DNA from: DRQF01 sp964559135
GTDB taxonomy: Bacteria > Planctomycetota > GCA-002687715 > DRQF01
Assembly: GCA_964559135.1 (NCBI GenBank)
Contig: CAZLGG010000013.1
Coordinates: 1 to 55,922, forward strand
Length of the DNA stretch: 55,922 nt
Direction: 5' to 3'
This document shows, piece by piece, positions 32,424 to 40,180 of this stretch. Positions within the stretch are counted from its first letter, which is position 1. Each line of letters begins with the position of its first letter. The notes beneath the pieces are model-generated. The model saw only the letters and a list, made by a program, of their open reading frames with translations, ran no database searches and was not told the DNA's origin. The position numbers and the translations under genes are program-made.

Positions 32424-33002
32424 ATGAATTCCGCGAACAAAGCCCGAGATGAGAATTCTCCGGAGCACCCCCGAAGCCTGCTCATCGTCGATGACGATCA
32501 GATTCTCAGGGATAGGCTGGGACGCGCCTTCGAGCGTCGGGGATTCGACGTGAGGACGGCTGCCGGCCATGAAGAGGCCCTCTCGCTCGCCAAGGACGAT
32601 TCCCCCGAATACGCCGTCGTGGATCTGAAAATGCCCGGCCCGGGTGGGCTTCAAGTCGTCCGGGATCTGAAGGACGTGGATGCCGCAACGAAGATCGTGG
32701 TCTTGACGGGGTACGGGAGCATCGCCACGGCTTTGGAAGCCGTCCGACTGGGGGCCACGAACTATCTTTCGAAGCCGGCCGACGTGGAAGATATCTTGGC
32801 GGCGTTCGAGAAGGGCGAAGGACCTGCCTTGGCTCCCGTCGAGACCAAGTACAAGGCTCCGAGTTTGGCTCGAGTGGAATGGGAACACATCAATCGAGTC
32901 CTCAGCGATTGCGGAGGCAACATCTCCGAAGCGGCTCGGCGATTGGGGATTCACCGACGAAGTCTCCAGCGAAAACTTCAAAAGTACGCGCCCAGGGACT
33001 GA
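32424..33002 (+). CDS. regA: Redox response regulator, RegA/PrrA type
   Basis: 192-aa response regulator. The receiver domain (about 17-130) has the acidic triad IVDDD, the phospho-acceptor Asp67 (VVDLKMPGPGG), the conserved Thr (VLTGYGS) and Lys117 (LSKPAD). A Fis-type helix-turn-helix closes the protein (GGNISEAARRLGIHRRSLQRKLQKYAP), as in RegA/PrrA/ActR. The ATG at 32424 has GGGAG about 10 bases upstream. The frame above it does not fit the family. It pairs with the RegB-like kinase just upstream and would control respiration or redox genes. Confidence 0.92.
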   Translation: MNSANKARDENSPEHPRSLLIVDDDQILRDRLGRAFERRGFDVRTAAGHEEALSLAKDDSPEYAVVDLKMPGPGGLQVVRDLKDVDAATKIVVLTGYGSIATALEAVRLGATNYLSKPADVEDILAAFEKGEGPALAPVETKYKAPSLARVEWEHINRVLSDCGGNISEAARRLGIHRRSLQRKLQKYAPRD

Positions 33003-33019
33003 ATTCGTCCGTGGGCGCG
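32987..33019. terminator. Convergent hairpin overlapping the regA stop
   Basis: Bases 32987-32994 pair with 33012-33019 and, after one G-G mismatch, 32996-32999 pair with 33007-33010. It spans the regA stop and ends 16 bases from the stop of the converging SPFH gene. It suits a two-way terminator, though there is no T-run. Confidence 0.45.
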
Positions 33020-33034
33020 ACGGGTTCGATGGGA

Positions 33035-34111
33035 TCAATCCTTGTCCGTCGTCGGCGGCGTCCCCAAGCCCAACATGTCGAGCAATTGCTCCACGTCGAA
33101 CGGATTGATGTTGTTCGTGTTGATCTCGATTCTTCCGAATGAGAGGCTGTCGACCATTTTTCGAGTGAGGAGGAACTGGGCTCCCGGAACGGTGTAGGCC
33201 TCGTTGATGGCTTTCTCTCCCTTGGCTTCGGCCACCGTCTTGGCGAGCTCGCCCTGAGCGATCTTGCGGCGACGGTCGAGGTCGGCTTCCGCCAGAAGAG
33301 ACTTGGCCGTGAGATCCGCATCGGCCGCGATCTCGTTGATCCGGGCGTCGGTGTCCGCGACGATGTTGGCCACCTCCTGGGTCATCTCTTCTTCGATCAC
33401 CCGAACCTTGGCGGCTGCCTCCTGCTCAATGGCCTGGGTCTTCTCCAGTTCCCGTTCAAGCTTGGCTTTCTCGACGGTGTATTCTCGTTGCTGGTCGATG
33501 AGCTGCTTGCGAACGAGGATGTTTTCGAGGTTGGGGTCGTATTTGATGTCCCGAATGAGGACGTCGACAAGTTCGAGGTAGAGCGGCTCCAATTCTTTCT
33601 GGAGTTTCACCTTTGCGTCCGCCCGTGCGTTTTCCCGCTTGGTGACGTCATAGAACTCCTGAGTGTCGAGTCGACCCAGGGCATCCCAGAGAGCCTTCTC
33701 CGCCTTACTGCGGAGAACCTCGCGAGCCTTTTGGGGCGTGGTCCCGACCTTGGTTGCGATTTTGTACGCTTTTCCCTCCGCGATGCGGAAGAGGATCGTG
33801 ACGTCGAAGCGCGTGGAGTACTGATCCTTGCCGACCAGCTTCAAGGCCGGGGTGTCGGCACTCTTGTCGTCGCGCATGTGAAAGGCCTGGATCGTCGGAT
33901 CCATGATGTGCATGGTGTGCACGAACGGGAATACGAAGTGGAATCCGGGCTCGAAGTCCTGCTCGACGATCCCGCCTGCGATGTTGTCGACCTTGACTCC
34001 GACCTCGTCCAAAGCGACCTTCACGAAGCAAAGCTTGTAGATGAGCAGGATGGCGAGGACGGTGCCGCCGGTCCAGTAAACGAACTTCTTGGGAATCTTT
34101 TGCAGGATCAT
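33035..34111 (-). CDS. SPFH/prohibitin-domain membrane protein (second of a pair)
   Basis: 358-aa protein anchored by one N-terminal membrane segment (about 12-28). An SPFH/band-7 domain follows (KVALDEVGVKVDNIAGGIVEQDFEPGFHFVFPFVHTMHIMDPT...). Then comes a long charged coiled coil (about 200-300, rich in EKAKLERELEKTQAIEQEAAAK) and a short C-terminal tail. It resembles prohibitin/HflC-type scaffold proteins. Its ATG overlaps the stop of the other SPFH gene by 4 bases (34108-34111), so the two probably form a hetero-oligomer. No FtsH-type protease gene is in the window. Confidence 0.88.
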   Translation of the reverse strand: MILQKIPKKFVYWTGGTVLAILLIYKLCFVKVALDEVGVKVDNIAGGIVEQDFEPGFHFVFPFVHTMHIMDPTIQAFHMRDDKSADTPALKLVGKDQYSTRFDVTILFRIAEGKAYKIATKVGTTPQKAREVLRSKAEKALWDALGRLDTQEFYDVTKRENARADAKVKLQKELEPLYLELVDVLIRDIKYDPNLENILVRKQLIDQQREYTVEKAKLERELEKTQAIEQEAAAKVRVIEEEMTQEVANIVADTDARINEIAADADLTAKSLLAEADLDRRRKIAQGELAKTVAEAKGEKAINEAYTVPGAQFLLTRKMVDSLSFGRIEINTNNINPFDVEQLLDMLGLGTPPTTDKD

Positions 34112-35283
34112 CGGTTTTCGCTCCCTCGCGTCGGCCGAGCGGCCGGAGTATTCTTCGGCGCGGCGATCACGCCGTCGCGCCGGTCGACCTGGAGCCGTTC
34201 AATCCGCTCACTGAGGCTGAAGGGCCGGCCTTCGATACGGGTCCCCATGTACTTTTTGGCAAGGGCTTCCTTGACGAGTCCAAGCCCTCCCGCCGCATAG
34301 GCGGCGGCGAGTTGTGCGATGCCCTCGGCGCGCGCCAACCCTTCCGCTTCGATGGCCTGGGCCTCGGCGGTCGCGACGCTGAACTTCCGCTGCCCCTCCT
34401 TCTTCATGGAGTAAGCCTCACCCTTCGCTCTCGCGACCAATTGCTTGGCCTGGTTTTCGGCTTCGACGAGGCGCTTCCGCGCCTTGCCACGAGCTTCGAT
34501 GAGGGCGTTGTTCTTCTTGCGATTCGCCTGGGCGATGAGCGTTTCCTGTTCCTTGGTGGCCTGTTCCTGGGCCGCGCCCTGATTCAGATACTCCTGGGCC
34601 GTGGATTTCTTGAGTTTGACCAGCTTTTCGTACTCCGTGTTGAAGACGAAGTTGGTGGTGTTGATGAGGGTGACTTCGATCCCGAAGGGGCGAAGGTCGG
34701 CGTTCATGCTCTCGGTGACGAGGATGTTCTGAGCCGCTCGCTTGGAAGGGTCTGAGATCTCCTCCAGCGTGAGTTTGCCGTACATCTCGCGGATCACCGC
34801 CCGCGCGTAGCTGCGAATCATCTTATTCTTGAAGGCGTCGCCCTTGCCGACGTGCTTGATGATTCCAGGCGCCTCCGTGGGGATGATCTGATAGATGACC
34901 TCGACGTCGACCTCGATGTTCGAGCCGTCGGCGACCTTGATCTTGACGTTGTCGGGGCCTGGCCGATCACCCTTGCCGCGGTGCCGAGTCATCCGAAAGA
35001 CCTGCACCGTTCGATCCAGTTTGAAAACATCCGTGATGCCCCACGGAAAATGGAAGACCATTCCACTTTCGATCTTGAGGTCTTCGGCGCCGGTCAGGTT
35101 GTTCTTGATGACGGCCACCTCACCTGGATTCACGTAGTCGTAGCAGGTGAAGATCCCGCTGATGAGGAAGACAACCGCGACGATCGTCGCGATCCCCATC
35201 AGGATCACACGGGGGGGAAGGTCGATCTTGACGGACTTGCGCCGTCGCGGTGGCCGTGGCGGCCTGGGGAATTCGGGACTCAT
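34108..35283 (-). CDS. SPFH/prohibitin-domain membrane protein (first of a pair)
   Basis: 391-aa protein. A proline- and arginine-rich cytoplasmic start (PEFPRPPRPPRRRKSVK) precedes one membrane segment (about 25-47). The SPFH domain follows (VNPGEVAVIKNNLTGAEDLKIESGMVFHFPWG), then a long Ala/Glu/Lys coiled coil (230-345) with a flotillin-like look (AEAQAIEAEGLARAEGIAQLAAA). AAGGAG lies 8 bases before the ATG. It is first in a two-gene operon with the other SPFH protein. A role in membrane-domain organisation or protease control is known for the superfamily. The specific job here is unknown. Confidence 0.88.
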   Translation of the reverse strand: MSPEFPRPPRPPRRRKSVKIDLPPRVILMGIATIVAVVFLISGIFTCYDYVNPGEVAVIKNNLTGAEDLKIESGMVFHFPWGITDVFKLDRTVQVFRMTRHRGKGDRPGPDNVKIKVADGSNIEVDVEVIYQIIPTEAPGIIKHVGKGDAFKNKMIRSYARAVIREMYGKLTLEEISDPSKRAAQNILVTESMNADLRPFGIEVTLINTTNFVFNTEYEKLVKLKKSTAQEYLNQGAAQEQATKEQETLIAQANRKKNNALIEARGKARKRLVEAENQAKQLVARAKGEAYSMKKEGQRKFSVATAEAQAIEAEGLARAEGIAQLAAAYAAGGLGLVKEALAKKYMGTRIEGRPFSLSERIERLQVDRRDGVIAAPKNTPAARPTRGSENR

Positions 35284-35472
35284 GAGACCATCTCCTTGTG
35301 TTCCGAGCGGCGAGGTGGCTCGGAGTCTCGTCTTCGAGCGCCTACCTATTCGGTGTTGGGTCGGCGTATTTCTCGAAGCAGGGGGACGGAGGTGGCGAAC
35401 GGCCGCCGACGGCCCCCCGCAGGATTCGAAGATAGTCTGGCAGGAGCGGCGGACACCCGTGGCTTCACGAAG

Positions 35473-37839
35473 TCATTGATATCGCAAAACCAGGGCGTTT
35501 CCGACTTTCAGGACTCCCGGGCTCTCCTCCAAGATGACCTGGAACGTCAGGTCGGGGAGGGGGAAGGGATACCCTGGATTGAAGAAGGAAAAGGGTGTTG
35601 GCGTTGCGGAAGCGAGGAAGCCGCAATTCCCGGGACCGAAGGTGCTCCACGCGTCGAAGGCCGGGAGATTCGGGTCCACGTCACAGGGGATGAAGCAGAA
35701 GGTTCCGATTCCCAAGGGGAGAGGAAACTCGTAGGAAGCCTCCGGGACGCCGAACCATCCCAGCAGCGCATGATTGACCGGGACTCCCGAAGTGGGAGGC
35801 GTAGCGATCGTCGTCGTGATGGGGCTCCCGACAGGGATCTGTACCAATCTTTGGGTGCCGCCGCTGGAGCCGTTCATGGTGAGAACGTCAAATGGACCTC
35901 CGCTGTTGACGCCGACAACGCCCGCCGCGCACGCTCCTAGAAGATTCGTCGTCACCTGGACGGGAACGCTGTCTGCCGTTTCGACCCCCGCTCCGTTTCG
36001 CGCTCGGCACGTGACGGAATAGGTCGTCTCCGGAAGAAGACCCGTGACTTGCAATCCCATCCAGGCGGCGGCCGTCTGCCACGTTCGTGTCGGTGCCGGT
36101 GTTCCTGACGCGGAAACGATTTGACCCGAGACCTCTATGGAATACTCGGTGGTGGGAGGGTTGCCGATGGCGTTGATCGCAAGGATCTCGAAGCCGTCAT
36201 TCGTGACGTTGTCGAGAGTGACTCCGAGAGGCGCGTGAGCCGGTGTCCAGACGCTTGCGGGCGCCGAGGGCGCGGTCTCGGTCAGGCTCAACGCGTTGCG
36301 CGCCTTGACCGTGTAGGTGTATTGGGTATTGGCCTCGAGGCCGATGTCGACATAGGTCGTGGAAACCTGCCAGAGACTGGAGTTTCCGCCTCCGCCGGTC
36401 GAAGACACGAGGTCGAACTTGTATTCCACGGGTGAGGGGTTTGCGATCGTGGCGATCATTCGCGCGATGTCGTCCGTCAACAAACTGGGGGCGAGTTGGA
36501 AGGTCATGGGATCGGGGCTGGGAGCCGCACCCGTGTTGCCAATGGTCATGAGAGCTTGGTTGAGATTCACACGGCCGTTCGTCGCCACGAGTCCCGTGAA
36601 CGCGGGCTTGGAGTCCACGGTGCTGAAGAGGGTGCTGAGAACGAGTTGATAGGTCGCGGCGGGGTTGTGGGCCCGCATCAACGCCACGCATCCCGTGACG
36701 AGTGGGGCCGAGAAACTCGTCCCGTCAACGAAGCCGTAGGCCGCGTTGTTCTGCCGTCTCGTCGTGTAGATGTGGACACCGGGTGCGAAGACGTCGACAT
36801 GGACGTTCCCCGTATTCGTGAAGAATGCAGGTTGGTCGGTGTTGTCCGACGCGGCCACGACGATGAGGTTGTCATTCGTGTAGGTCGCCGGGGCATCCGA
36901 GATGACGTTCAGATTCGCACTCGAGTTGCCTGCGGCCACGCAAATGATCATGCCGAGCCCCTGGGCCACGTTGACGGCCTGCTGGAGGACCGGAAAATTC
37001 CCGGAGCCGTACCCCGTGGAGAAATTGCAGGCCACGGCACCCATCATCGCGGCATATTCGATCCCCGCGGCGGAAGCGGCGACGAGCGGAACGGCGTTTC
37101 CGTCCTTGACGATCATCGCCTGGGCTTCCCAACACACGCCTGAGCCTCCTGCGCCATTGTTGCCTCGGGCGCAGGCGGTGCCGGTTACGTTGGTCCCGTG
37201 TCCGTCGATGTCGACGGGGGCGTTGTTATTGGCCGCGAAATCCCAGCCGTTGATGTCGTCGATGAGCCCATTGCCGTCGTCGTCGATATTGTTGTTGGCG
37301 ATCTCGCCGGAGTTGATCCAGTTATTCGCGCTCAGATCCTGGTGGGTCAGGCGCGCGCCTGAGTCCACGATTGCGAGGATGACGTTGGAGGCGCTATGGC
37401 GAATGTCCCACGCCTCGGCGCAATCCATGTCCGCGTCGGCAACGCCTGCCGATCCTGCGATCGTTTGTCCCGTGTTGTTGAGGGCATAGCAGTTGGTGAA
37501 ACCCGGATCGTTCGGGATCACTGCGCGATGTCCGAAAGCATTGACCTGCGCCCACTCGATTTCGGGTTGCTGCCGCAAGCGTTCGACCAGCACATCGGCG
37601 GCGCGGCCCTTGTCGAAGTCCACCCAAAGCGCTCGAATCAGGGGATAGCGATAGTGGACGGAAAGCCCCCATCGCTCGAGGAAGTTCTTCTCCCCTCGGG
37701 AATCGACGGAGTCTCGGAGTTTGATGACCGCCTGACCGTCCGCAAATCCGCGTTCGAGTTCCGCGGCGCTTTGCGCGGGCAGAATGGGAAGGATGGTCAG
37801 GAACGAGAGGATGAGAATCCAGACACACAGTGTCCTCAC
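35473..37839 (-). CDS. Secreted subtilisin-like serine protease (S8) with fibronectin-like domains
   Basis: 788-aa exported protease with a GTG start at 37839 (TGGAG about 8 bases upstream). Signal peptide: about 1-25 (LILSFLTILPILPAQS). A propeptide-like segment (about 28-105) precedes the S8 domain. The triad is Asp159 (AIVDSGARLTH), His214 (DGHGTNVTGT) and Ser375 (DGTSFSAPL), with the oxyanion Asn305 in VAAGNSS. A Ca-loop-like stretch (NNNIDDDGNGLIDD) lies at 182-195. Two fibronectin-III-like domains (about 480-660) lead to a C-terminal tail domain of the kind on other secreted proteins in this window. It probably digests extracellular protein. The frame above the GTG has no signal and is unlikely to be used. 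Confidence 0.9.
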   Translation of the reverse strand: MRTLCVWILILSFLTILPILPAQSAAELERGFADGQAVIKLRDSVDSRGEKNFLERWGLSVHYRYPLIRALWVDFDKGRAADVLVERLRQQPEIEWAQVNAFGHRAVIPNDPGFTNCYALNNTGQTIAGSAGVADADMDCAEAWDIRHSASNVILAIVDSGARLTHQDLSANNWINSGEIANNNIDDDGNGLIDDINGWDFAANNNAPVDIDGHGTNVTGTACARGNNGAGGSGVCWEAQAMIVKDGNAVPLVAASAAGIEYAAMMGAVACNFSTGYGSGNFPVLQQAVNVAQGLGMIICVAAGNSSANLNVISDAPATYTNDNLIVVAASDNTDQPAFFTNTGNVHVDVFAPGVHIYTTRRQNNAAYGFVDGTSFSAPLVTGCVALMRAHNPAATYQLVLSTLFSTVDSKPAFTGLVATNGRVNLNQALMTIGNTGAAPSPDPMTFQLAPSLLTDDIARMIATIANPSPVEYKFDLVSSTGGGGNSSLWQVSTTYVDIGLEANTQYTYTVKARNALSLTETAPSAPASVWTPAHAPLGVTLDNVTNDGFEILAINAIGNPPTTEYSIEVSGQIVSASGTPAPTRTWQTAAAWMGLQVTGLLPETTYSVTCRARNGAGVETADSVPVQVTTNLLGACAAGVVGVNSGGPFDVLTMNGSSGGTQRLVQIPVGSPITTTIATPPTSGVPVNHALLGWFGVPEASYEFPLPLGIGTFCFIPCDVDPNLPAFDAWSTFGPGNCGFLASATPTPFSFFNPGYPFPLPDLTFQVILEESPGVLKVGNALVLRYQ

Positions 37840-37994
37840 GGTTCGGTCTCCAGCAAAAGGCGCGGCTGCGGATGTGTCGCCTTGAACAACGACACCATTG
37901 TGGCTCAAGTGTCCCGTACCGGGCAAGGATTTTCGTCTTCTCCAAGGCCGCGGCGTATTCCCCCACCCAGCCCTACATCTTTCGAGGATGCGTT

Positions 37995-38825
37995 TCAGCC
38001 GAAGAGCTCGTCGATCACTCCCCACAGAGCCTCCATGAGGGTGTTGGGCGACGCGGGCGCCCCCCCATGGGTGAGGGCTCCCGGGCGTGGTTTGAAGATG
38101 GGATCGGGGGGGAGAACCCCACCGCCCCGGGGCGCCGCCCCCCTTTGCCGGGCCCAACGGATCGCGGCCTCCAGTTCACCCCGGTCCAGCCACACCCCGT
38201 GCTCGCGACAGACGTCCAGAAGAATGCCCGAGCGACCGTCGAAGTTGCGAGGAACCATCATGTCATCGCAAACGGGACACGGGAGGTAGCGGAATTCATG
38301 GCGTTCGACTTCGATCTTGTCACGTGATGCGGCCAGCCTGAGAGTCGCTGTCGCACTCGCATACTGGGCCTTTCTGATCAGACCCTCGAAGACCTCCGGG
38401 GGAATCCAAAGGCCGCCGCACGATGTGCATTCGATGACGCCCGCATCGCCAAGATCGCGAGTGCGAAGGTTCGCTCTGCATCGAGGACAAGAGCCCTTCG
38501 GAATAGGCGTCAGGGATTGGGGCTCGATGGGCACGCCGCAGGACGTGCAGAATCGTGCGTCCGTGCTCAGGCGCGAGAGGCATTCCGGACAGATCGAGGA
38601 GAGCCTCTTTTCCTCCAGGGTGACTTCGGCTTGACAGAAGTCACACGTGCGGCTGGAGGGAGCGACCGGAGCTCCGCACCCGCCGCACCGAACGGCCTTG
38701 CGGTCCTTCGGAGCCTGGTGGAGGACCGTGAAAGTGGTACCGCAAAGGCAGAGAATCTGATCAGCGTCGTCCAGATGAGACACGTCGTATTGGCGGCGGC
38801 ATTGGGGGCAGGAGTTCAGGTCCAT
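37995..38825 (-). CDS. Multi-zinc-ribbon protein with TFIIB-type zinc motifs
   Basis: 276-aa cytoplasmic protein with at least four Cys4 zinc sites: CPQCRRQYD...CLCG, CGGCGAPV...CDFCQ, CPECLSRL...CTSCG, and CPRCRANL...CTSCGGLWIPPEVFEGLI. A further CPVCDDMMVPRNF...DVC.EHGVWLDRGELEAAI is the zf-TFIIB pattern. The C-terminal 50 residues are low-complexity Gly/Pro. Function is unknown. Such proteins may bind nucleic acid or chaperone metal. AAGGAG lies just before the ATG, and the PhoD stop is only 16 bases upstream, so it is probably the third gene of the phoX-phoD operon. Confidence 0.85.
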   Translation of the reverse strand: MDLNSCPQCRRQYDVSHLDDADQILCLCGTTFTVLHQAPKDRKAVRCGGCGAPVAPSSRTCDFCQAEVTLEEKRLSSICPECLSRLSTDARFCTSCGVPIEPQSLTPIPKGSCPRCRANLRTRDLGDAGVIECTSCGGLWIPPEVFEGLIRKAQYASATATLRLAASRDKIEVERHEFRYLPCPVCDDMMVPRNFDGRSGILLDVCREHGVWLDRGELEAAIRWARQRGAAPRGGGVLPPDPIFKPRPGALTHGGAPASPNTLMEALWGVIDELFG

Positions 38826-38841
38826 GGCACTCCTTCGTCAC

Positions 38842-40179
38842 TCATGGGCGAAGCGACTTCGCCGGAATTGCCCGCTCCCAAATCATCGCCCCGTCCGGAT
38901 CGAGACAACTCAGCGTAAGCACTCTCTTGCCGCGCGGTCCGCTGAACTCGAGCAGGCCGAAGTTCCGGCGGTCGGTCACGAACGTGCCGGGGACTCGTGC
39001 GTGATTCTCCGCCTCGCGCCCCGGGGCGTGCGTATTCGACAAGAGTGGCGACGATGTGTAGTCGTAGAGGGGATAGAATCCTTTGTCGTCGAGACGAATC
39101 AACTCCGTGTGATGGCGGTCGCCACTCAAGAAGAGGACACCCGGAATGCGCCGTTCCTTCAGGGCATCCAGCAGCCTTTGCCTGTCCGCCGGGAAATCCC
39201 CCCACCCTTCGTAGAAGCAGAGCGGATTCAGAACCTGACTCCCGCTCACGATGATCTTGAAGGTCGCATTGCTTCCGGTGAGTCCGTCGATGAGCCAGTC
39301 GAGTTGTCTACGACCGAGGATGGTCTTTCTTGACGATTTCGGAGCCCGTTCGGGTGACCGGTACCAGCGGCCGTCGAGGAGGAAAAACTCGGCGTCTCCC
39401 CATGTGAAGCGAGTCATCACGCCCTTCATGTCTCCGGCGCCGTAGGTGGGGTTCTCCCAGAATAGTTTGAAGGTGCGGAGGCTCGCTCTCTTCAGGGCAT
39501 ACGTCCAGTCGGAGTTGTTCGGACCATAATCGTGGTCGTCCCAGATGGCGTAGTGACTCGTGCTGCCGAGGAGTGGCTGGAGCTGTGGTGTCCGTCGGTT
39601 GAAGGTGTAGCGTCGCCGCATTCCCGATTCCGAGGTCCAGTCCATCTCGCGGTAGTAGACGTTGTCTCCCAGCCAAACCATCAGATCCGGCGAGAGCTTG
39701 GCCATCGCCGTGAAGATCTTCGGGTCGCCGCCGTAGGGTCGACCGGGGCGGTCGTTGGGAGGGTCGTTGATGAAGGCGCAGGAACCGATGGCGGCGGTGA
39801 AATCCGGGGGGTCTGATCGGAATCGCCAGTGGGGTTGTGTCTGAAAACGAAGGGGCCAGGCCACGTCGACCGCCTTGCCATCGACGAGTACTTCGTATTC
39901 GTAGTGCACGCCGAAAGGGAGGTCCTCGGCTTTCAGATGGACGCAGAAGGCTCGGGACGCCACGGCCCGAACCGTGGCCGTGGTCTGCGCCTCGGCCTTC
40001 TTGCCTTGGGGCCAGAATCGAATGGCGACGTCCGCGGCGGAGCGGGTTTGGACCCAGAAGCGCACCTGCGTCTCGGTGGCATGACCGACCATGGGGCCCG
40101 CGGCCAGAGGCCCGGGGTTCTGCGCCGCGACATGCGTGACGACGAGCAGAGCCAGGGTGAGGCCGAGAATCCTGTTCAT
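38842..40179 (-). CDS. phoD: PhoD-like alkaline phosphatase/phosphodiesterase
   Basis: 445-aa secreted phosphoesterase. A signal peptide (MNRILGLTLALLVVTHVAAQ) is followed by an N-terminal beta domain (about 22-125) and the PhoD metallophosphatase domain: IGSCAFIND, DLMVWLGDNVYYREMD, HYAIWDDHDYGPNNSDW, FFLLDGRWYRSP and VLFLSGDRHHTEL. These residues bind Ca2+ and Fe3+ in PhoD enzymes. It would release phosphate from phosphodiesters outside the cytoplasm. The ATG lies one base after the phoX stop, so they form one operon. No convincing Pho box was seen upstream. Confidence 0.93.
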   Translation of the reverse strand: MNRILGLTLALLVVTHVAAQNPGPLAAGPMVGHATETQVRFWVQTRSAADVAIRFWPQGKKAEAQTTATVRAVASRAFCVHLKAEDLPFGVHYEYEVLVDGKAVDVAWPLRFQTQPHWRFRSDPPDFTAAIGSCAFINDPPNDRPGRPYGGDPKIFTAMAKLSPDLMVWLGDNVYYREMDWTSESGMRRRYTFNRRTPQLQPLLGSTSHYAIWDDHDYGPNNSDWTYALKRASLRTFKLFWENPTYGAGDMKGVMTRFTWGDAEFFLLDGRWYRSPERAPKSSRKTILGRRQLDWLIDGLTGSNATFKIIVSGSQVLNPLCFYEGWGDFPADRQRLLDALKERRIPGVLFLSGDRHHTELIRLDDKGFYPLYDYTSSPLLSNTHAPGREAENHARVPGTFVTDRRNFGLLEFSGPRGKRVLTLSCLDPDGAMIWERAIPAKSLRP

Positions 40180-40180
40180 G

